From assembly GCA_049694275.1 (NCBI GenBank), contig JBAVQS010000381.1, positions 1 through 41,209 of the forward strand: a stretch of 41,209 nt of DNA. Direction: 5' to 3'. Shown piece by piece: positions 1 through 9,233 of the stretch; the first letter of the stretch is position 1, and each line of letters starts with the position of its first letter. The position numbers and the translations under genes are program-made. The notes beneath the pieces are model-generated. The model saw nothing but the letters and a program-made list of their open reading frames with translations. It did no database searches and was not told the origin of the DNA. Source of the DNA: JBAVQS01 sp049694275. Lineage in GTDB: Bacteria > Chloroflexota > Anaerolineae > UBA4142 > SHND01.

Positions 1-1077
1 TGGCAGGCTTACGACAATGGCGGAACGATCGCCGTCAACGCTGGGTTCGTCTCCCTGAGCCGCCCATCGCTCGGTCAGACATTTCCGTACGTCTACCTCA
101 AGCCCAGCGTGATTCCATCGACCGATCCATTCGCAATCAAGGTAGGTATTCAATATACAGGGGTAACGATCTCCGGAACCGGGATCGGTGTCAGTGACAA
201 GTTGGTCCCCAATGGAACGTCGGGCTCCATTATTTCACCAGTTGATTATCTGCTGTGGCAAGATACTCTTTATGGATTTCGCCTGGAGGCATACCCCGGC
301 GACAGTAGCAAGATCGTATATCGGGTACCTCCGCCTGACCTGAATTACCACAATGTAGAATTCATCTGGTACGACAATTACGACGAATACTATGTTGATA
401 GACAGTTTGTTAACTCGACGACTCACATCTTGGGGATGGCGCGCCCAACTGTAGTTTGGTTTGGCAACCCGCTGATTCCGGGACCGGACAATGTCTGGAC
501 CAGTTTCAAGATTGACTATCTGGAGGTAGATGCCTCCGCGGCGACCAATACACCCACGTCAACACCGACGGCGACCAGCTCTGCGACGGACACTCCAACC
601 AACACGCCGACGGACACTCCAACCAATACTGCGACACCTACGGCGACGAGTACGAGTACCAACACGCCGACGGATACGCCCACCCCAACCAACACCGCCA
701 CCCCCGCCGCCACCCCCTGCGCAATCGTACCGGCGCTGCCCAGGCTCATCGCACCTGCCAACGGCGCAACCGCATCGACGAGAAAGGTTTTCCTTGATTG
801 GTCTGAGGCCCGATGCGCAACCCGCTATGAAGTACAGGTCAAACGTGGGCCGAGCAGTGCGACCTTGATTGATGGGCAGACTAACCTCACCGTTTCACAA
901 TACACGACCATCACGCTTCCGCCCGGCATCACCTACTATTGGCGAGCCCGAGCGTGCGACCTGAAGGGCGGTAGCGCCTGGAGCGCCTACTGGCGATTCA
1001 CCGTGAGCACCAGGGCGGCATTTGACATCGCTCCGGGAGACTGGGCTCTGGCGCCATTCCTGTGGCTGGACCATTAA
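1..1077 (+). CDS. Secreted Thr/Pro-linker protein with C-terminal FN3-like domain (5' partial)
   Basis: The frame is open from base 1 without a stop, so the true start lies upstream; 358 codons are visible. The first ~180 residues are rich in beta-type sequence with many Trp, Tyr and Asn residues and end in a W-x-x-F-x-I-D-Y-L-E-V stretch, like the end of a jelly-roll (LamG/concanavalin-like) domain. Residues ~182-238 are a Thr/Pro linker of TPT repeats. Residues ~243-338 look like a fibronectin type III domain (LIAPANGA start, then a YYWRARA strand). Such modular exported proteins with Thr/Pro linkers are typical of Chloroflexota; a carbohydrate-binding or adhesive surface role is inferred only. 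No catalytic motif was seen. A strong hairpin terminator follows the stop. Confidence 0.75.
   Translation, partial: WQAYDNGGTIAVNAGFVSLSRPSLGQTFPYVYLKPSVIPSTDPFAIKVGIQYTGVTISGTGIGVSDKLVPNGTSGSIISPVDYLLWQDTLYGFRLEAYPGDSSKIVYRVPPPDLNYHNVEFIWYDNYDEYYVDRQFVNSTTHILGMARPTVVWFGNPLIPGPDNVWTSFKIDYLEVDASAATNTPTSTPTATSSATDTPTNTPTDTPTNTATPTATSTSTNTPTDTPTPTNTATPAATPCAIVPALPRLIAPANGATASTRKVFLDWSEARCATRYEVQVKRGPSSATLIDGQTNLTVSQYTTITLPPGITYYWRARACDLKGGSAWSAYWRFTVSTRAAFDIAPGDWALAPFLWLDH
547..714 (+). repeat. Tandem repeat coding for the Thr/Pro linker
   Basis: Short degenerate repeats built on ACNCC and ACG codons encode the TPT linker of the first gene. The clearest copy pair is 24 bp long, at 585-608 and 609-632, differing only near the end. 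Such tracts change length by slippage, so linker length may vary between strains. Apparent reading frames in other phases here are by-products of the repeat. Confidence 0.7.
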
Positions 1078-1085
1078 AACGACAA

Positions 1086-1117
1086 GGGCGGACCTGAACG
1101 GGTCCGCCCTCTCTTTA
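1086..1117 (+). terminator. Intrinsic terminator, probably bidirectional
   Basis: A perfect 9-bp stem GGGCGGACC (1086-1094) / GGTCCGCCC (1101-1109) with a 6-nt loop is followed by TCTCTTTAT. It lies 8 nt after the stop of the plus-strand gene. On the minus strand it follows the MOSC gene stop and is followed by TTGTCGTTTT, so it can serve both convergent genes. Confidence 0.8.
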
Positions 1118-1585
1118 TCCGCCGATTAATTCTATCCGGTCCCCGACGTGAACCTCGCCCCCCTGGATCACCCGGGCGAGCATCCCGCGCTGTCCATCCA
1201 ATTCCTCTTGTAGCCCCATTCGGATTTCATCCATCCGCGAGCAAGGCTCACATTCTTTGGTCAACTCAAATAGGGCCTCGCCGATTTTGAGGCGCGTGCC
1301 GCCTGCAAGGCTCATCAGGGAAATCCCCCTGGTCGTGACATTCTCTTTGATTGCACCCGCCGGGAGGCCAAACCGGTCGAGCACCTCTTGCTCGACGAAC
1401 AAGACCTGGCGCGAAGCATTTGGGATGGCGTGCCGGTCCCCTTCCAGCCCGAGGTTAACGACGGCGCGTACTGTTTGCCGCATCTCCATCGGCGCACGGT
1501 GGGCAGTGCAAATCTGTAGACTCGCGACAACCGCATCTCTTGACGAACTCGACGTTATAAAAGGGCTCGTATGTGGTTCATTCAT
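1115..1585 (-). CDS. MOSC domain protein
   Basis: A single-domain MOSC protein of 156 aa. MOSC domains (molybdenum cofactor sulfurase C-terminal) bind sulfur or molybdenum cofactor and include YiiM/YuaD-type proteins. The sequence shows the family pattern: GLEGDRH, then QVLFVEQE, then ENVTTRGI-L, and the conserved Cys in KECEPCSRMDEI. The ATG at 1585 is chosen because GGTAGG lies about 8 nt upstream; an ATG 13 codons earlier (1624) has no ribosome binding site. It is the last gene of the minus-strand run, 72 nt after the GT-C-like gene when read from this start. A role in Mo-cofactor or thiol metabolism is inferred from family only. Confidence 0.8.
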   Translation of the reverse strand: MNEPHTSPFITSSSSRDAVVASLQICTAHRAPMEMRQTVRAVVNLGLEGDRHAIPNASRQVLFVEQEVLDRFGLPAGAIKENVTTRGISLMSLAGGTRLKIGEALFELTKECEPCSRMDEIRMGLQEELDGQRGMLARVIQGGEVHVGDRIELIGG

Positions 1586-1657
1586 ATCAGCACCTACCTT
1601 TTCCTGTGTTATATGAAGGATCATTCTGCCAGATCAGGGGCGAAAAATCAAATGGGG

Positions 1658-3829
1658 CTATGGCGAGTTTGAGCCTGAGCTGTCGCTCGATTCCGTGATC
1701 TGCAGGCGAGCGAAGGCAATTGTGAATGCGCGCGGATCATCGTTTATGTTAAAGGCTGCGGGGAGCTCCGCTGGCTCGATCGAGTGGATCACCAGCTCAT
1801 TCCGTCCAGGACGCAGCGCCAGATTCGCGATCATGAGATGGCGAATATCTTCGTTCGGCACGCGTGCGCCCAACACCTCGGCCCCATTCAGATAAAACCG
1901 CGAGCGGCGCGGTCGGCCAAGCGCAAAAACATCCACTGCCAAGTCCACCCGACACGGGTTGCGCGCATAGAGCAGCAATTGCCCATCATTGAGCATCCAG
2001 CGCAGCAGGCGACCATCTGGGACCGCCTCGGGCTCATACCAACCATTCCCGAATGCGACTACGAACGGCGGCGGCGGAACCGACGGCGCCAGATAAACGG
2101 TCAGCGAAGCGTCGTCGGCAATCGGGCTCAAATTGCCAAACGCCTGCTTGATCCATAGCCGGGACTGATCGGTCAGGTCCTTTCCGGCGGTCTGTTTATG
2201 CAGCGCGATATAACGCACACCGAAAAAAGCCAGCACTTGCGCCGGAGCAGGCCGTGGCGCAAGAAGAATATCATCCGGCTCGGGCGCATCGAGCGCGGAC
2301 CGCATTGAGGGCATCCCATTAAAGAGTGGAAAGGGCACCAGCCGCGCATGATAGCCATTCGTCGTGGGCCGGCCATCAATCGTCGAATAGTACATCGCTT
2401 CGCCCCCGGTCTTGTAATCGGGAGGCAGATCCAGAACGGCCGAAGTGGAGATGTCGGCGGCCAGTTGCTGAACGGACGGCGGGATGGTGGCAGCCGTGAT
2501 TGGAAGCGGCACAACCAGAAACTCGACGCCTGCGACGGCGCAAGCGAGACCGGCCAGAGCATAGCCGATCCGGGGTCTGAAACGAGCAAGCAGTTCGGCG
2601 AGTCCCATCGCCGCAATCAGACTGCAACCGAGCATGACCATCAGACCAAAACGGCTAATCGAGCGCGCCACCGTCAGGATCACGCCCAGCCCAGGAATGT
2701 TGTACAATAACGCAAAGGGGAGGGGGATGCGCCCGCCTCCGGGTAGCAGGTGACTGTTACTGGCAATATGGAGATAGGGACCGAGCGAGAGCACGAAAAA
2801 GAGCAGCGCAGCCCCCATCCAGAAATACAACTCCGCGCCCCGTCGCCTATAAACGGCAAAGATGACCAGCGCCAGTGTGGAATAACCGATAAAGAGCGTA
2901 CGCTCGGCAGGGCCGCCCAACAGGCGCGTTGCGAGCGGAGCGACCATTTGCCCCCAGAGGGATTGGGAACTGCTTGGCGTCACAAAACCGAGCAAGTCGG
3001 CGGAGAACTTGTCCGCCTCATCCAGCCCCCGAAAACTTGCAGGGTAGTCATCCTTTTCCTGAATCATCGGAACCAACCAGGGAGAAAGCAGACCAAGCGT
3101 CACCCCGATCAGGACGAGTCCGGTACCCAGCAATTGCCAAGAACGGGTGCGCGCCCAACGGTAGAACAAATAGATCCCAATCAAAATAAAGGAGTACAGC
3201 GCATAATACCAGTCGGTGAGCGAAACCCAGAACAACAGCACGATTGCACTTGTGAGTCGCCCTAGACCGGGACGGTCCAGGAGCTTTTTTGTGGCCAGCA
3301 CGGCCAATGGAATGCCTGCGAGCGGCATTAGGTCGAGGTGACTATATGCGAGGTGCGCAAAGCGATAGGGTGAAAAGGTAAAGAGGAAACCGGCAAAAAA
3401 AGCGGCATCCCGGCGCCGCGTGAGATCAAACGCGAGCAGGTAGGTCGCATAGCCGCCAGCGATGACGAGCGCAAGGGCTATTACCATGTAAGTGCGAACA
3501 GTTCCCAGCGCAAACTGCAACGGGAGGGCCAATACGTCAATTCCCAAGTGCAAAGACTGGAAATAGAGACTGACCCCCATCGGATAGTACATCTGTTGGG
3601 TCCAATAGGGATTGACCTGTAGATCGAACAGCGCCCGGCGCACCCAATCGAGATTCCAGATATACAGAAAAGTGTCCGGCGGCTCGCCGGGAAGCGCCGA
3701 GCCAATATTCCAGGCCAGTGGATACGTCAGCGCGACCGTGAGCAACGCATACGCCACGAGCACAACCAAGTGCACAAGCGCTGAACGGCGCAGCCGGAAT
3801 ATTCTAACGATCGAGTGCTCGACGTCCAC
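1658..3829 (-). CDS. Multi-spanning GT-C-like membrane protein
   Basis: A 723-aa integral membrane protein with about ten or more hydrophobic segments in the first ~450 residues and a soluble ~250-residue C-terminal part that looks extracytoplasmic. An acidic stretch in the first large loop (DTFLYIWNLDW) and the overall topology resemble GT-C glycosyltransferases of the dolichyl-phosphate-mannose type, which move sugars from lipid carriers outside the membrane. Close relatives are common and uncharacterised in Chloroflexota. The start is GTG at 3829, only 4 nt after the stop of tldE, so the two are probably co-translated. No specific substrate can be given. Confidence 0.65.
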   Translation of the reverse strand: MDVEHSIVRIFRLRRSALVHLVVLVAYALLTVALTYPLAWNIGSALPGEPPDTFLYIWNLDWVRRALFDLQVNPYWTQQMYYPMGVSLYFQSLHLGIDVLALPLQFALGTVRTYMVIALALVIAGGYATYLLAFDLTRRRDAAFFAGFLFTFSPYRFAHLAYSHLDLMPLAGIPLAVLATKKLLDRPGLGRLTSAIVLLFWVSLTDWYYALYSFILIGIYLFYRWARTRSWQLLGTGLVLIGVTLGLLSPWLVPMIQEKDDYPASFRGLDEADKFSADLLGFVTPSSSQSLWGQMVAPLATRLLGGPAERTLFIGYSTLALVIFAVYRRRGAELYFWMGAALLFFVLSLGPYLHIASNSHLLPGGGRIPLPFALLYNIPGLGVILTVARSISRFGLMVMLGCSLIAAMGLAELLARFRPRIGYALAGLACAVAGVEFLVVPLPITAATIPPSVQQLAADISTSAVLDLPPDYKTGGEAMYYSTIDGRPTTNGYHARLVPFPLFNGMPSMRSALDAPEPDDILLAPRPAPAQVLAFFGVRYIALHKQTAGKDLTDQSRLWIKQAFGNLSPIADDASLTVYLAPSVPPPPFVVAFGNGWYEPEAVPDGRLLRWMLNDGQLLLYARNPCRVDLAVDVFALGRPRRSRFYLNGAEVLGARVPNEDIRHLMIANLALRPGRNELVIHSIEPAELPAAFNINDDPRAFTIAFARLQITESSDSSGSNSP

Positions 3830-3833
3830 GATT

Positions 3834-5174
3834 CTATTGCGTCACTCCGGTAAATTCCCATCCGTCGACAAGGAGCGCGGGGACACGCACTGACATGCCG
3901 GCCCAATCCGAATGAAAAAGCTTGGTCTCGCGGCCAATCTGCAGAACGTGGTTGAGCGCGTCCAGATATGAAGTCGTAAAACGCATGTTCTTGAGCGGTT
4001 GCGTTACCTCACCATGCTCGATCAAAAAGGTTCCATCGCGCGTCATCCCCGTGATCGTGACGTGCAGGGGATGAACCACGCGCGTGTACCAAAAACGCGT
4101 CACGAGAACGCCGCGCTCCACTCCCCGGATCATCTCTTCCCGCGAACTCTGGCCCGGGCGCATATACATGTGCAGCGGCATCGGCCCCCAGGGATTCGGC
4201 GCCGGGAGCGAGTGTCCGGTCGATTGCTTGCCTTCCTTCCCGGCCGTAGAGGAATCATAGACGACACCGCGTGCGATCCCGTTTTCGACAAAGGTGACCG
4301 GCTGGCTCGGAACCCCTTCATAATCAAAGGGGACTGCAAAGGTATCGGATGCCAGGGCGTCGTCGCCGAGGGTCACCTTTTCATCCATTACTCGCTCGCC
4401 CAACCGGCCCCGCATAAAGGAACGCTCTTCCTGCACAGCCAGGGCGTTAAAAGAGAGGGTGCCCAGGAAATCGACGACATCGCTCACCGCATATTCCTCC
4501 AACAGCACTGTATAGGCCCCCGGCTGGAGGGTAATGGGGTTGCGTGAGCGCATCGCCTTGTCGATTGCTTCGCGCGCCAGCGCCTCGCCGTTCAGATCGC
4601 GCACGTCCGGCGAGGCGGCCGAGGCATAGCCAGAGCCCGAATCGGACATGACTGCTGTGTGCAGGTCCGCTACTGTGCCGGGATGATACGCAAATAGGCC
4701 GAAGGAATTGGCAATCGCAATCTCAAAGCTCGCAGTCTTGTACGCCCCTGCCGCCGTTAGCTTACTGGCCCCCGACTGGCGACAAATCGATTCCACGACC
4801 CGGGCTCGCGCTTCCGGCGAATAATCGGCGGTTTGCTGGACATAGGATTCGGCGCCCGCGATCGGCAGCGGATGTGGCAAACTGGTGAAATCAGGGTTTT
4901 CCGGCTGCAACTGGGCGATCGCGCGCGCGATTTCAACCGCACGCCGCAGTCCTTCGGGCGAGAGGTCATTTGATTCCGCCACTCCAATCCGCTTGCCCAG
5001 TACCACGCGCACGCGCACGCTGGCATTCGACTCTGCGACATTCTGATGAATGGCATTATTGGCAAAGCGCGTGAGGGCAGAATCCGTCGCAGTGACCAGG
5101 ACCTCGGTCTGGTCCGCCTTGGAAAAAGCGAGCGCTTGTTGGGTCAATTCTTTAACTTTATCAGGTCCAAGCAT
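3834..5174 (-). CDS. pmbA: TldE/PmbA-type subunit of TldD/E protease
   Basis: A 446-aa member of the TldD/PmbA (peptidase U62) family. It lacks the H-E-x-x-x-H zinc motif of its partner, as expected of the TldE/PmbA subunit that pairs with TldD in a heterodimeric metalloprotease acting on small or unfolded peptides. The family signatures ALTRFANNAIHQN near the N-terminus and a Gly-rich C-terminal domain are present. The ATG at 5174 has GGAG 9 nt upstream; a GTG two codons earlier is only 3 nt from that site and is less likely. It begins 21 nt after the tldD stop and ends 4 nt before the next gene. Family known in E. coli for microcin B17 maturation and CcdA degradation. Confidence 0.9.
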   Translation of the reverse strand: MLGPDKVKELTQQALAFSKADQTEVLVTATDSALTRFANNAIHQNVAESNASVRVRVVLGKRIGVAESNDLSPEGLRRAVEIARAIAQLQPENPDFTSLPHPLPIAGAESYVQQTADYSPEARARVVESICRQSGASKLTAAGAYKTASFEIAIANSFGLFAYHPGTVADLHTAVMSDSGSGYASAASPDVRDLNGEALAREAIDKAMRSRNPITLQPGAYTVLLEEYAVSDVVDFLGTLSFNALAVQEERSFMRGRLGERVMDEKVTLGDDALASDTFAVPFDYEGVPSQPVTFVENGIARGVVYDSSTAGKEGKQSTGHSLPAPNPWGPMPLHMYMRPGQSSREEMIRGVERGVLVTRFWYTRVVHPLHVTITGMTRDGTFLIEHGEVTQPLKNMRFTTSYLDALNHVLQIGRETKLFHSDWAGMSVRVPALLVDGWEFTGVTQ

Positions 5175-5195
5175 AGACACAAGCTCCAGATATCT

Positions 5196-6650
5196 CTATG
5201 TCTTTGAGAACACACGGACATTGCGAAAACGCGCCGGCGCAGCGCCATGGCCAGCATGAATAGTCTGCGGCGGCTGCCCTTTGCCGCAGTTGGGTACCCC
5301 CCACACCACCCAGTGATCCTGATTGCAGATGGCGTCACACGACCGCCAAAAATTCGGTGTGATGCCGGTATAGATCGGGTTCTTGAGCAAGCGCGTCTTT
5401 TTGCCCCCCTTGATCTCCCATCCCACCTCGGTCCCAAACTGGAAATTCAAACGGCGGTCGTCAATGCTCCAGGACCGATTCGTGTCCAAGAGGATACCAT
5501 CGTCCGTATCGGCAATCAGATCGTCAAGTTTCCAGGTCCCCGGCAACAAATTCACATTTGTCATGCGAATGAGTGGGATACGGTTCCAGCCAGATGCCCG
5601 CATCGTCCCATTGGAACGCCCCAGTCCCAAATCCTGCGCTGTTTCACGGCTCGTCATATAGCCCACGAACCGGCCATTCTTGACAATATCTGCCCGCTGG
5701 GCCGGGACCCCTTCGTCGTCATACCCGAACGTCCCCAGCGCGCCGGGAATGGTGGCATCCGCCGTAATGTTGACCAGCTCAGACCCATAGGAAAAATTGT
5801 TGAGCTTGTCCGGCGTGAGGAATGAGGTGCCGGCATAGGAGGCCTCGCTCCCCAGCACGCGGTCCAGCTCGATCGGGTGGCCGCAGGATTCATGAATCTG
5901 CAGCGCCACCTGGTTGCCGCTCAGGATAATCGTGGTCGCATCGTAATTTGGGCACGGATCGGCGGTAAGCAGTTGAATCGCCTCTTCGGCGATGCGCGGA
6001 GCATTTCCCACGAGATCCTGCTCGACGACAAATTCAAAGCCGCGCGTCATCTGATGACGGCCCCAGGGGTACGTGCGCTGTTGGACCTCACCGGCGTCAT
6101 TCGTCGCCAGCGCCATAATTTCGCAACCACTTTCGACGATCTCTTGATCGATTTGTGCGCCCTCGGTGGAAGCAAAAACCTTGTTCTCCCGGACGAACGA
6201 GAGTTCCCCGGAAGTAATCAGATTGACGCCGGGCCTGGACATGCGTCGCATCTCTTGATCGGCCTTGAGCAAAAGATTGATCTTGTCCGACATGGACACC
6301 ATAAACGGGTCGAGCTGGTAGGTCGTGCGAAACGAGTCACGGTGGGATTCGGGCGGGCCGAGGCGCGCCTCCCGGCGGCGGGCCAGTGCGCTCGCGCGAG
6401 CGATCGCGACGGCCTGGTTGACAATCCGATCGGCGTCAGCCCATTCCATCCTGGAGCTGGAAGCAAAGCCCCAGGCACCATCCACCACCACCCTGATCCC
6501 AAACCCCTGAGATTCGTTTTGTTCCAGGGCCTCAATCCTGCCGTTCTTGACGATAATATCCTGGGTCTGGCGGTTAATCACGCGCACATCGGCGTAGGAC
6601 GCGCCGCGAGTCTGCGCCATATTCAAAACGCGCGAAGCTAAATCCTTCAT
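5196..6650 (-). CDS. tldD: TldD zinc metalloprotease subunit
   Basis: A 484-aa TldD. The catalytic zinc motif HESCGH is at residues 253-258, and the C-terminal GVPNCGKGQPP signature with its conserved Cys is intact. TldD provides the zinc site and TldE (next gene) the second half of the barrel. The ATG overlaps the stop of the upstream DUF885 gene by 4 nt (ATGA), so the two are translationally coupled. This places three peptidase-type genes in one transcript. No small RiPP precursor was seen next to it, so housekeeping proteolysis is as likely as peptide maturation. Confidence 0.93.
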   Translation of the reverse strand: MKDLASRVLNMAQTRGASYADVRVINRQTQDIIVKNGRIEALEQNESQGFGIRVVVDGAWGFASSSRMEWADADRIVNQAVAIARASALARRREARLGPPESHRDSFRTTYQLDPFMVSMSDKINLLLKADQEMRRMSRPGVNLITSGELSFVRENKVFASTEGAQIDQEIVESGCEIMALATNDAGEVQQRTYPWGRHQMTRGFEFVVEQDLVGNAPRIAEEAIQLLTADPCPNYDATTIILSGNQVALQIHESCGHPIELDRVLGSEASYAGTSFLTPDKLNNFSYGSELVNITADATIPGALGTFGYDDEGVPAQRADIVKNGRFVGYMTSRETAQDLGLGRSNGTMRASGWNRIPLIRMTNVNLLPGTWKLDDLIADTDDGILLDTNRSWSIDDRRLNFQFGTEVGWEIKGGKKTRLLKNPIYTGITPNFWRSCDAICNQDHWVVWGVPNCGKGQPPQTIHAGHGAAPARFRNVRVFSKT

Positions 6651-8269
6651 CTCTTTACTTTTTCCTCCATCTCTCGCTCGACCAGCGCAAACGGGATGGT
6701 TCCACTTGCCAGGAGCAAATCGTGAAACTCACGTCGCGTCAACTGCTTGAATTTATCACGAAGCTTGAATACTTCCAACTCGCCAATCAGATAGCTGAGC
6801 GGCTGAGTCGGCTCGGCCGCGTACCGGCGGGTCTCGGCGCGCGCCGCGGTCGGCGTCATGCCGACCCGATCGACGAGAAACCGCGCGCCCTCGTCCAACG
6901 GCATATTATAGCAGTGAATGCTAATTTCGATAATCACCCGCGCGGCGCGCCACAACCGGTCCTTGAGTTGGAACAACTTGGTTCGCGAGTCACGATAATA
7001 GCCCGCTTCGTCCATCAGTTCTTCGCAATACAACGCCCACCCCTCTGCAAACAGCGACGATGAAAAGTGCTTGCGCCAGCGGGAGCCCACCTGGTTGGCC
7101 CGCGTGAGTTGGACATGATGTCCCGGATAAGCCTCATGCGCCGCCGTAATGGGATAGAGATAATTGCAGTGCTCCTCAAGCTGCTCGACCTGCGCGGCAT
7201 ATGCGGCCGTCCGATCCACCGGCGTTACCCAGAATTGGCCGCGCTGGTCGCCTTCAAACGGCGCCGGGCCAATATAAGCCGCGTAATTGTTCAGCGCGCG
7301 CTCAAACGCCGGCGTCTCGATCACCTCGCAATCCTCTTCCGGCAAGGATACCAGATCGTGTTCGGCGCAAAAGCGCCGCAGTTGGGCGACTTCGCGCCGG
7401 TAGGCTGACAAGAGTCGGGAAGGCATGGGATAGTGCCGGCGCGATTCCTGTGCGATCTCCAGCCAGCTTTTGGGGGGGTCGAGCCGGCGCGCCCACTCGG
7501 CCAGTTCCCGCCCGGTCTCGTCAAATACCCGTTGCCCCATGTTGTACACCTCTTCAACGGAATAGGGCAAGAGATGCTCTCGCTTGAGCCTGGCCTCAAA
7601 GTGTTCGATGCCAAGCCCCAGCGGGCCTGTAGAGACGAGCATCAATTCATCCTTGAGGAAATCGAGATACTCGGTCAGGGCGCGGGTGGCTTGCGCCGAA
7701 GCTCGAATCAGCGCCTGCGGGCGGCGGGACAATTGCGCGGTCACCTGTGAAACAAGCAGGGCGCAAAACTCGATCGCCCCCTCCGTCTCTTCGATGGCGA
7801 TCTCGGTCAGCACCCGCGGCGGCGAAAAAAGATTCCGGCGCCCTGCGGCAAGCAGATCGGGGAGCTGGCTCAGGCGTGACGCCATGTGCTGCGCCCTTTC
7901 AGACAGCGGGGCAAACCCACGGGACGCGAGCATAAAGATCGAAAAGAGTGGGGCAGTAATATAGAAAGAGGGGTCACGCCGCCAATCGCAGATGGAATCG
8001 AGCGACAAGAGGTTCGCTTCAATATCGGACAGGATCAGCGTTCGGTCAATGGCCGCCGAAACCGGGAGGGCCTGCGCATCCAACGCGTCGAACCGCGACC
8101 GAAACCCTTTGAGCTCGGCGACATATACGCGCAGCGCCGCCTCGCTCAGGTCATCCAGCCGGTCGTCATACGCGTGAATTCCCAGGTCCGTCGCCGTCGT
8201 GGGCGAAGCGCGATAGCTTGCCTCAAAATATTCACTTGCGAGTTGGTCAAACTGCAGGAAAGGCTCCAT
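6647..8269 (-). CDS. DUF885 family putative metallopeptidase
   Basis: A 540-aa DUF885 protein. The family hallmark A-A-H-E-A-Y-P-G-H-H (His ~378 from the chosen start) gives an HExxxGH metal-binding motif, as in distant M2/M3-like gluzincins. A Glu-rich helix with FAEGWALYCEELM follows ~40 residues later and would give the third ligand. The ATG at 8269 fits the usual N-terminus of the family; an upstream TTG (8311) would add 14 residues. There is no signal peptide, so it should act in the cytoplasm. The stop overlaps the tldD start. A peptide-hydrolysing role alongside TldD/E is inferred from context. Confidence 0.85.
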   Translation of the reverse strand: MEPFLQFDQLASEYFEASYRASPTTATDLGIHAYDDRLDDLSEAALRVYVAELKGFRSRFDALDAQALPVSAAIDRTLILSDIEANLLSLDSICDWRRDPSFYITAPLFSIFMLASRGFAPLSERAQHMASRLSQLPDLLAAGRRNLFSPPRVLTEIAIEETEGAIEFCALLVSQVTAQLSRRPQALIRASAQATRALTEYLDFLKDELMLVSTGPLGLGIEHFEARLKREHLLPYSVEEVYNMGQRVFDETGRELAEWARRLDPPKSWLEIAQESRRHYPMPSRLLSAYRREVAQLRRFCAEHDLVSLPEEDCEVIETPAFERALNNYAAYIGPAPFEGDQRGQFWVTPVDRTAAYAAQVEQLEEHCNYLYPITAAHEAYPGHHVQLTRANQVGSRWRKHFSSSLFAEGWALYCEELMDEAGYYRDSRTKLFQLKDRLWRAARVIIEISIHCYNMPLDEGARFLVDRVGMTPTAARAETRRYAAEPTQPLSYLIGELEVFKLRDKFKQLTRREFHDLLLASGTIPFALVEREMEEKVKR

Positions 8270-8333
8270 CACCACTATGCGAGAGACGTTTCGTACCAGG
8301 GTAATTTGCAAAACCTCTCTGCCGAGAAAGGTA

Positions 8334-9221
8334 TCACGGTAACAACTCGATCACGCGCGCCAGGCGCTCGAGCCCCACCAGGTCGGGCGGGTCGATCATG
8401 ATCATCAAATGCTGCACACCCACGTGGGCAAACTCGGCGAGCCGATCGGCGATCTCTTGCGGCGTCCCTGATATTCCATCGTCCAGCCAGGCCTCTTCGC
8501 CAGGCCGTAGCAGTTTAACCATGGTCCCCGCAGTCAATTGGACCGCGGCGGGGTCGCGGCCGACCTCAACACATGCCTTTTTGAAACCCAAACAGGCGTC
8601 CTGGACTTTGGCTGCGCTCAGGTGCCAAACCGTGTTCCAGGCATCGCCATACCAGGCAGCCAGCCGTAACATGCGCGGCCCTTTGGCGCCAATCCAGATA
8701 GGCGGCCCAGCGCGCGAGGGGCCGCGCGGGCGTAGAACGGCATTGTGTGCCTGGTAATACTGCCCCTGAAAATCGACATGTCCTCGCCGGAGCAGCGGCG
8801 CGATGATTTCAAGCGCCTCTTCAAAACGACTCGCCCGGTGATCAAAGGGATAACCGAACGCGTCAAATTCCGGCTGATGCCAACCGGCGCCTAATCCGAG
8901 AATAAAACGCCCCCCGCTGATTTCGTCGAGCGTGTCCGCCATTTTAGCCAAGAGGGCTGGATTGCGAAACGGGATGGCCGCGACGCTGGGGCCGAGCGAG
9001 ATACGCGTCGTCACCGCGGCGAGCGCACCCAGCAGCGTGAACGCTTCCCACGCGCCCCGTTCATCCTGTTCCGAAAAGCGGTACAGCAGATGATCGGCGA
9101 GCCAGAAGGAATCGAGACCGATCTGCTCGGCCAACAGCACCATTTCTTGCAAGTCGCGAAAGGTCGGCGTGCGGCCACGAAACGATCCCTCAACGGTTCC
9201 TGATGCAAGACCAAGTTTCAT
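8334..9221 (-). CDS. LLM-class (luciferase-like) flavin/F420-dependent oxidoreductase
   Basis: A 295-aa TIM-barrel protein of the bacterial luciferase-like family. The start MKLGLASGTVEGSF, LAEQIGLDSFWLADHLL, the conserved ISLGPSVAAIPFRNPALLAKMADTLD block and GGRFILGLGAGWHQPEFDAFG are all typical of F420-dependent members. Substrate unknown. It lies 12 nt after the thioesterase gene and upstream of the DUF885 gene, inside the same minus-strand run. A Ddn-type protein at 22.1-22.6 kb also points to use of F420 in this organism, though FMN cannot be excluded. Confidence 0.88.
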   Translation of the reverse strand: MKLGLASGTVEGSFRGRTPTFRDLQEMVLLAEQIGLDSFWLADHLLYRFSEQDERGAWEAFTLLGALAAVTTRISLGPSVAAIPFRNPALLAKMADTLDEISGGRFILGLGAGWHQPEFDAFGYPFDHRASRFEEALEIIAPLLRRGHVDFQGQYYQAHNAVLRPRGPSRAGPPIWIGAKGPRMLRLAAWYGDAWNTVWHLSAAKVQDACLGFKKACVEVGRDPAAVQLTAGTMVKLLRPGEEAWLDDGISGTPQEIADRLAEFAHVGVQHLMIMIDPPDLVGLERLARVIELLP

Positions 9222-9233
9222 AGACCCCGCTCT

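Noticed and set aside
516..868. Val/Gly-rich (minus) and Pro/Arg-rich (plus) frames over the Thr/Pro linker
   Set aside because: Products of the tandem repeat read in other phases; the linker frame fits the flanking domains.
3834..6650. RiPP or microcin cluster around tldD/tldE
   Set aside because: No small precursor-like gene, cyclase or dedicated immunity gene lies nearby; TldD/E are widespread housekeeping proteases.
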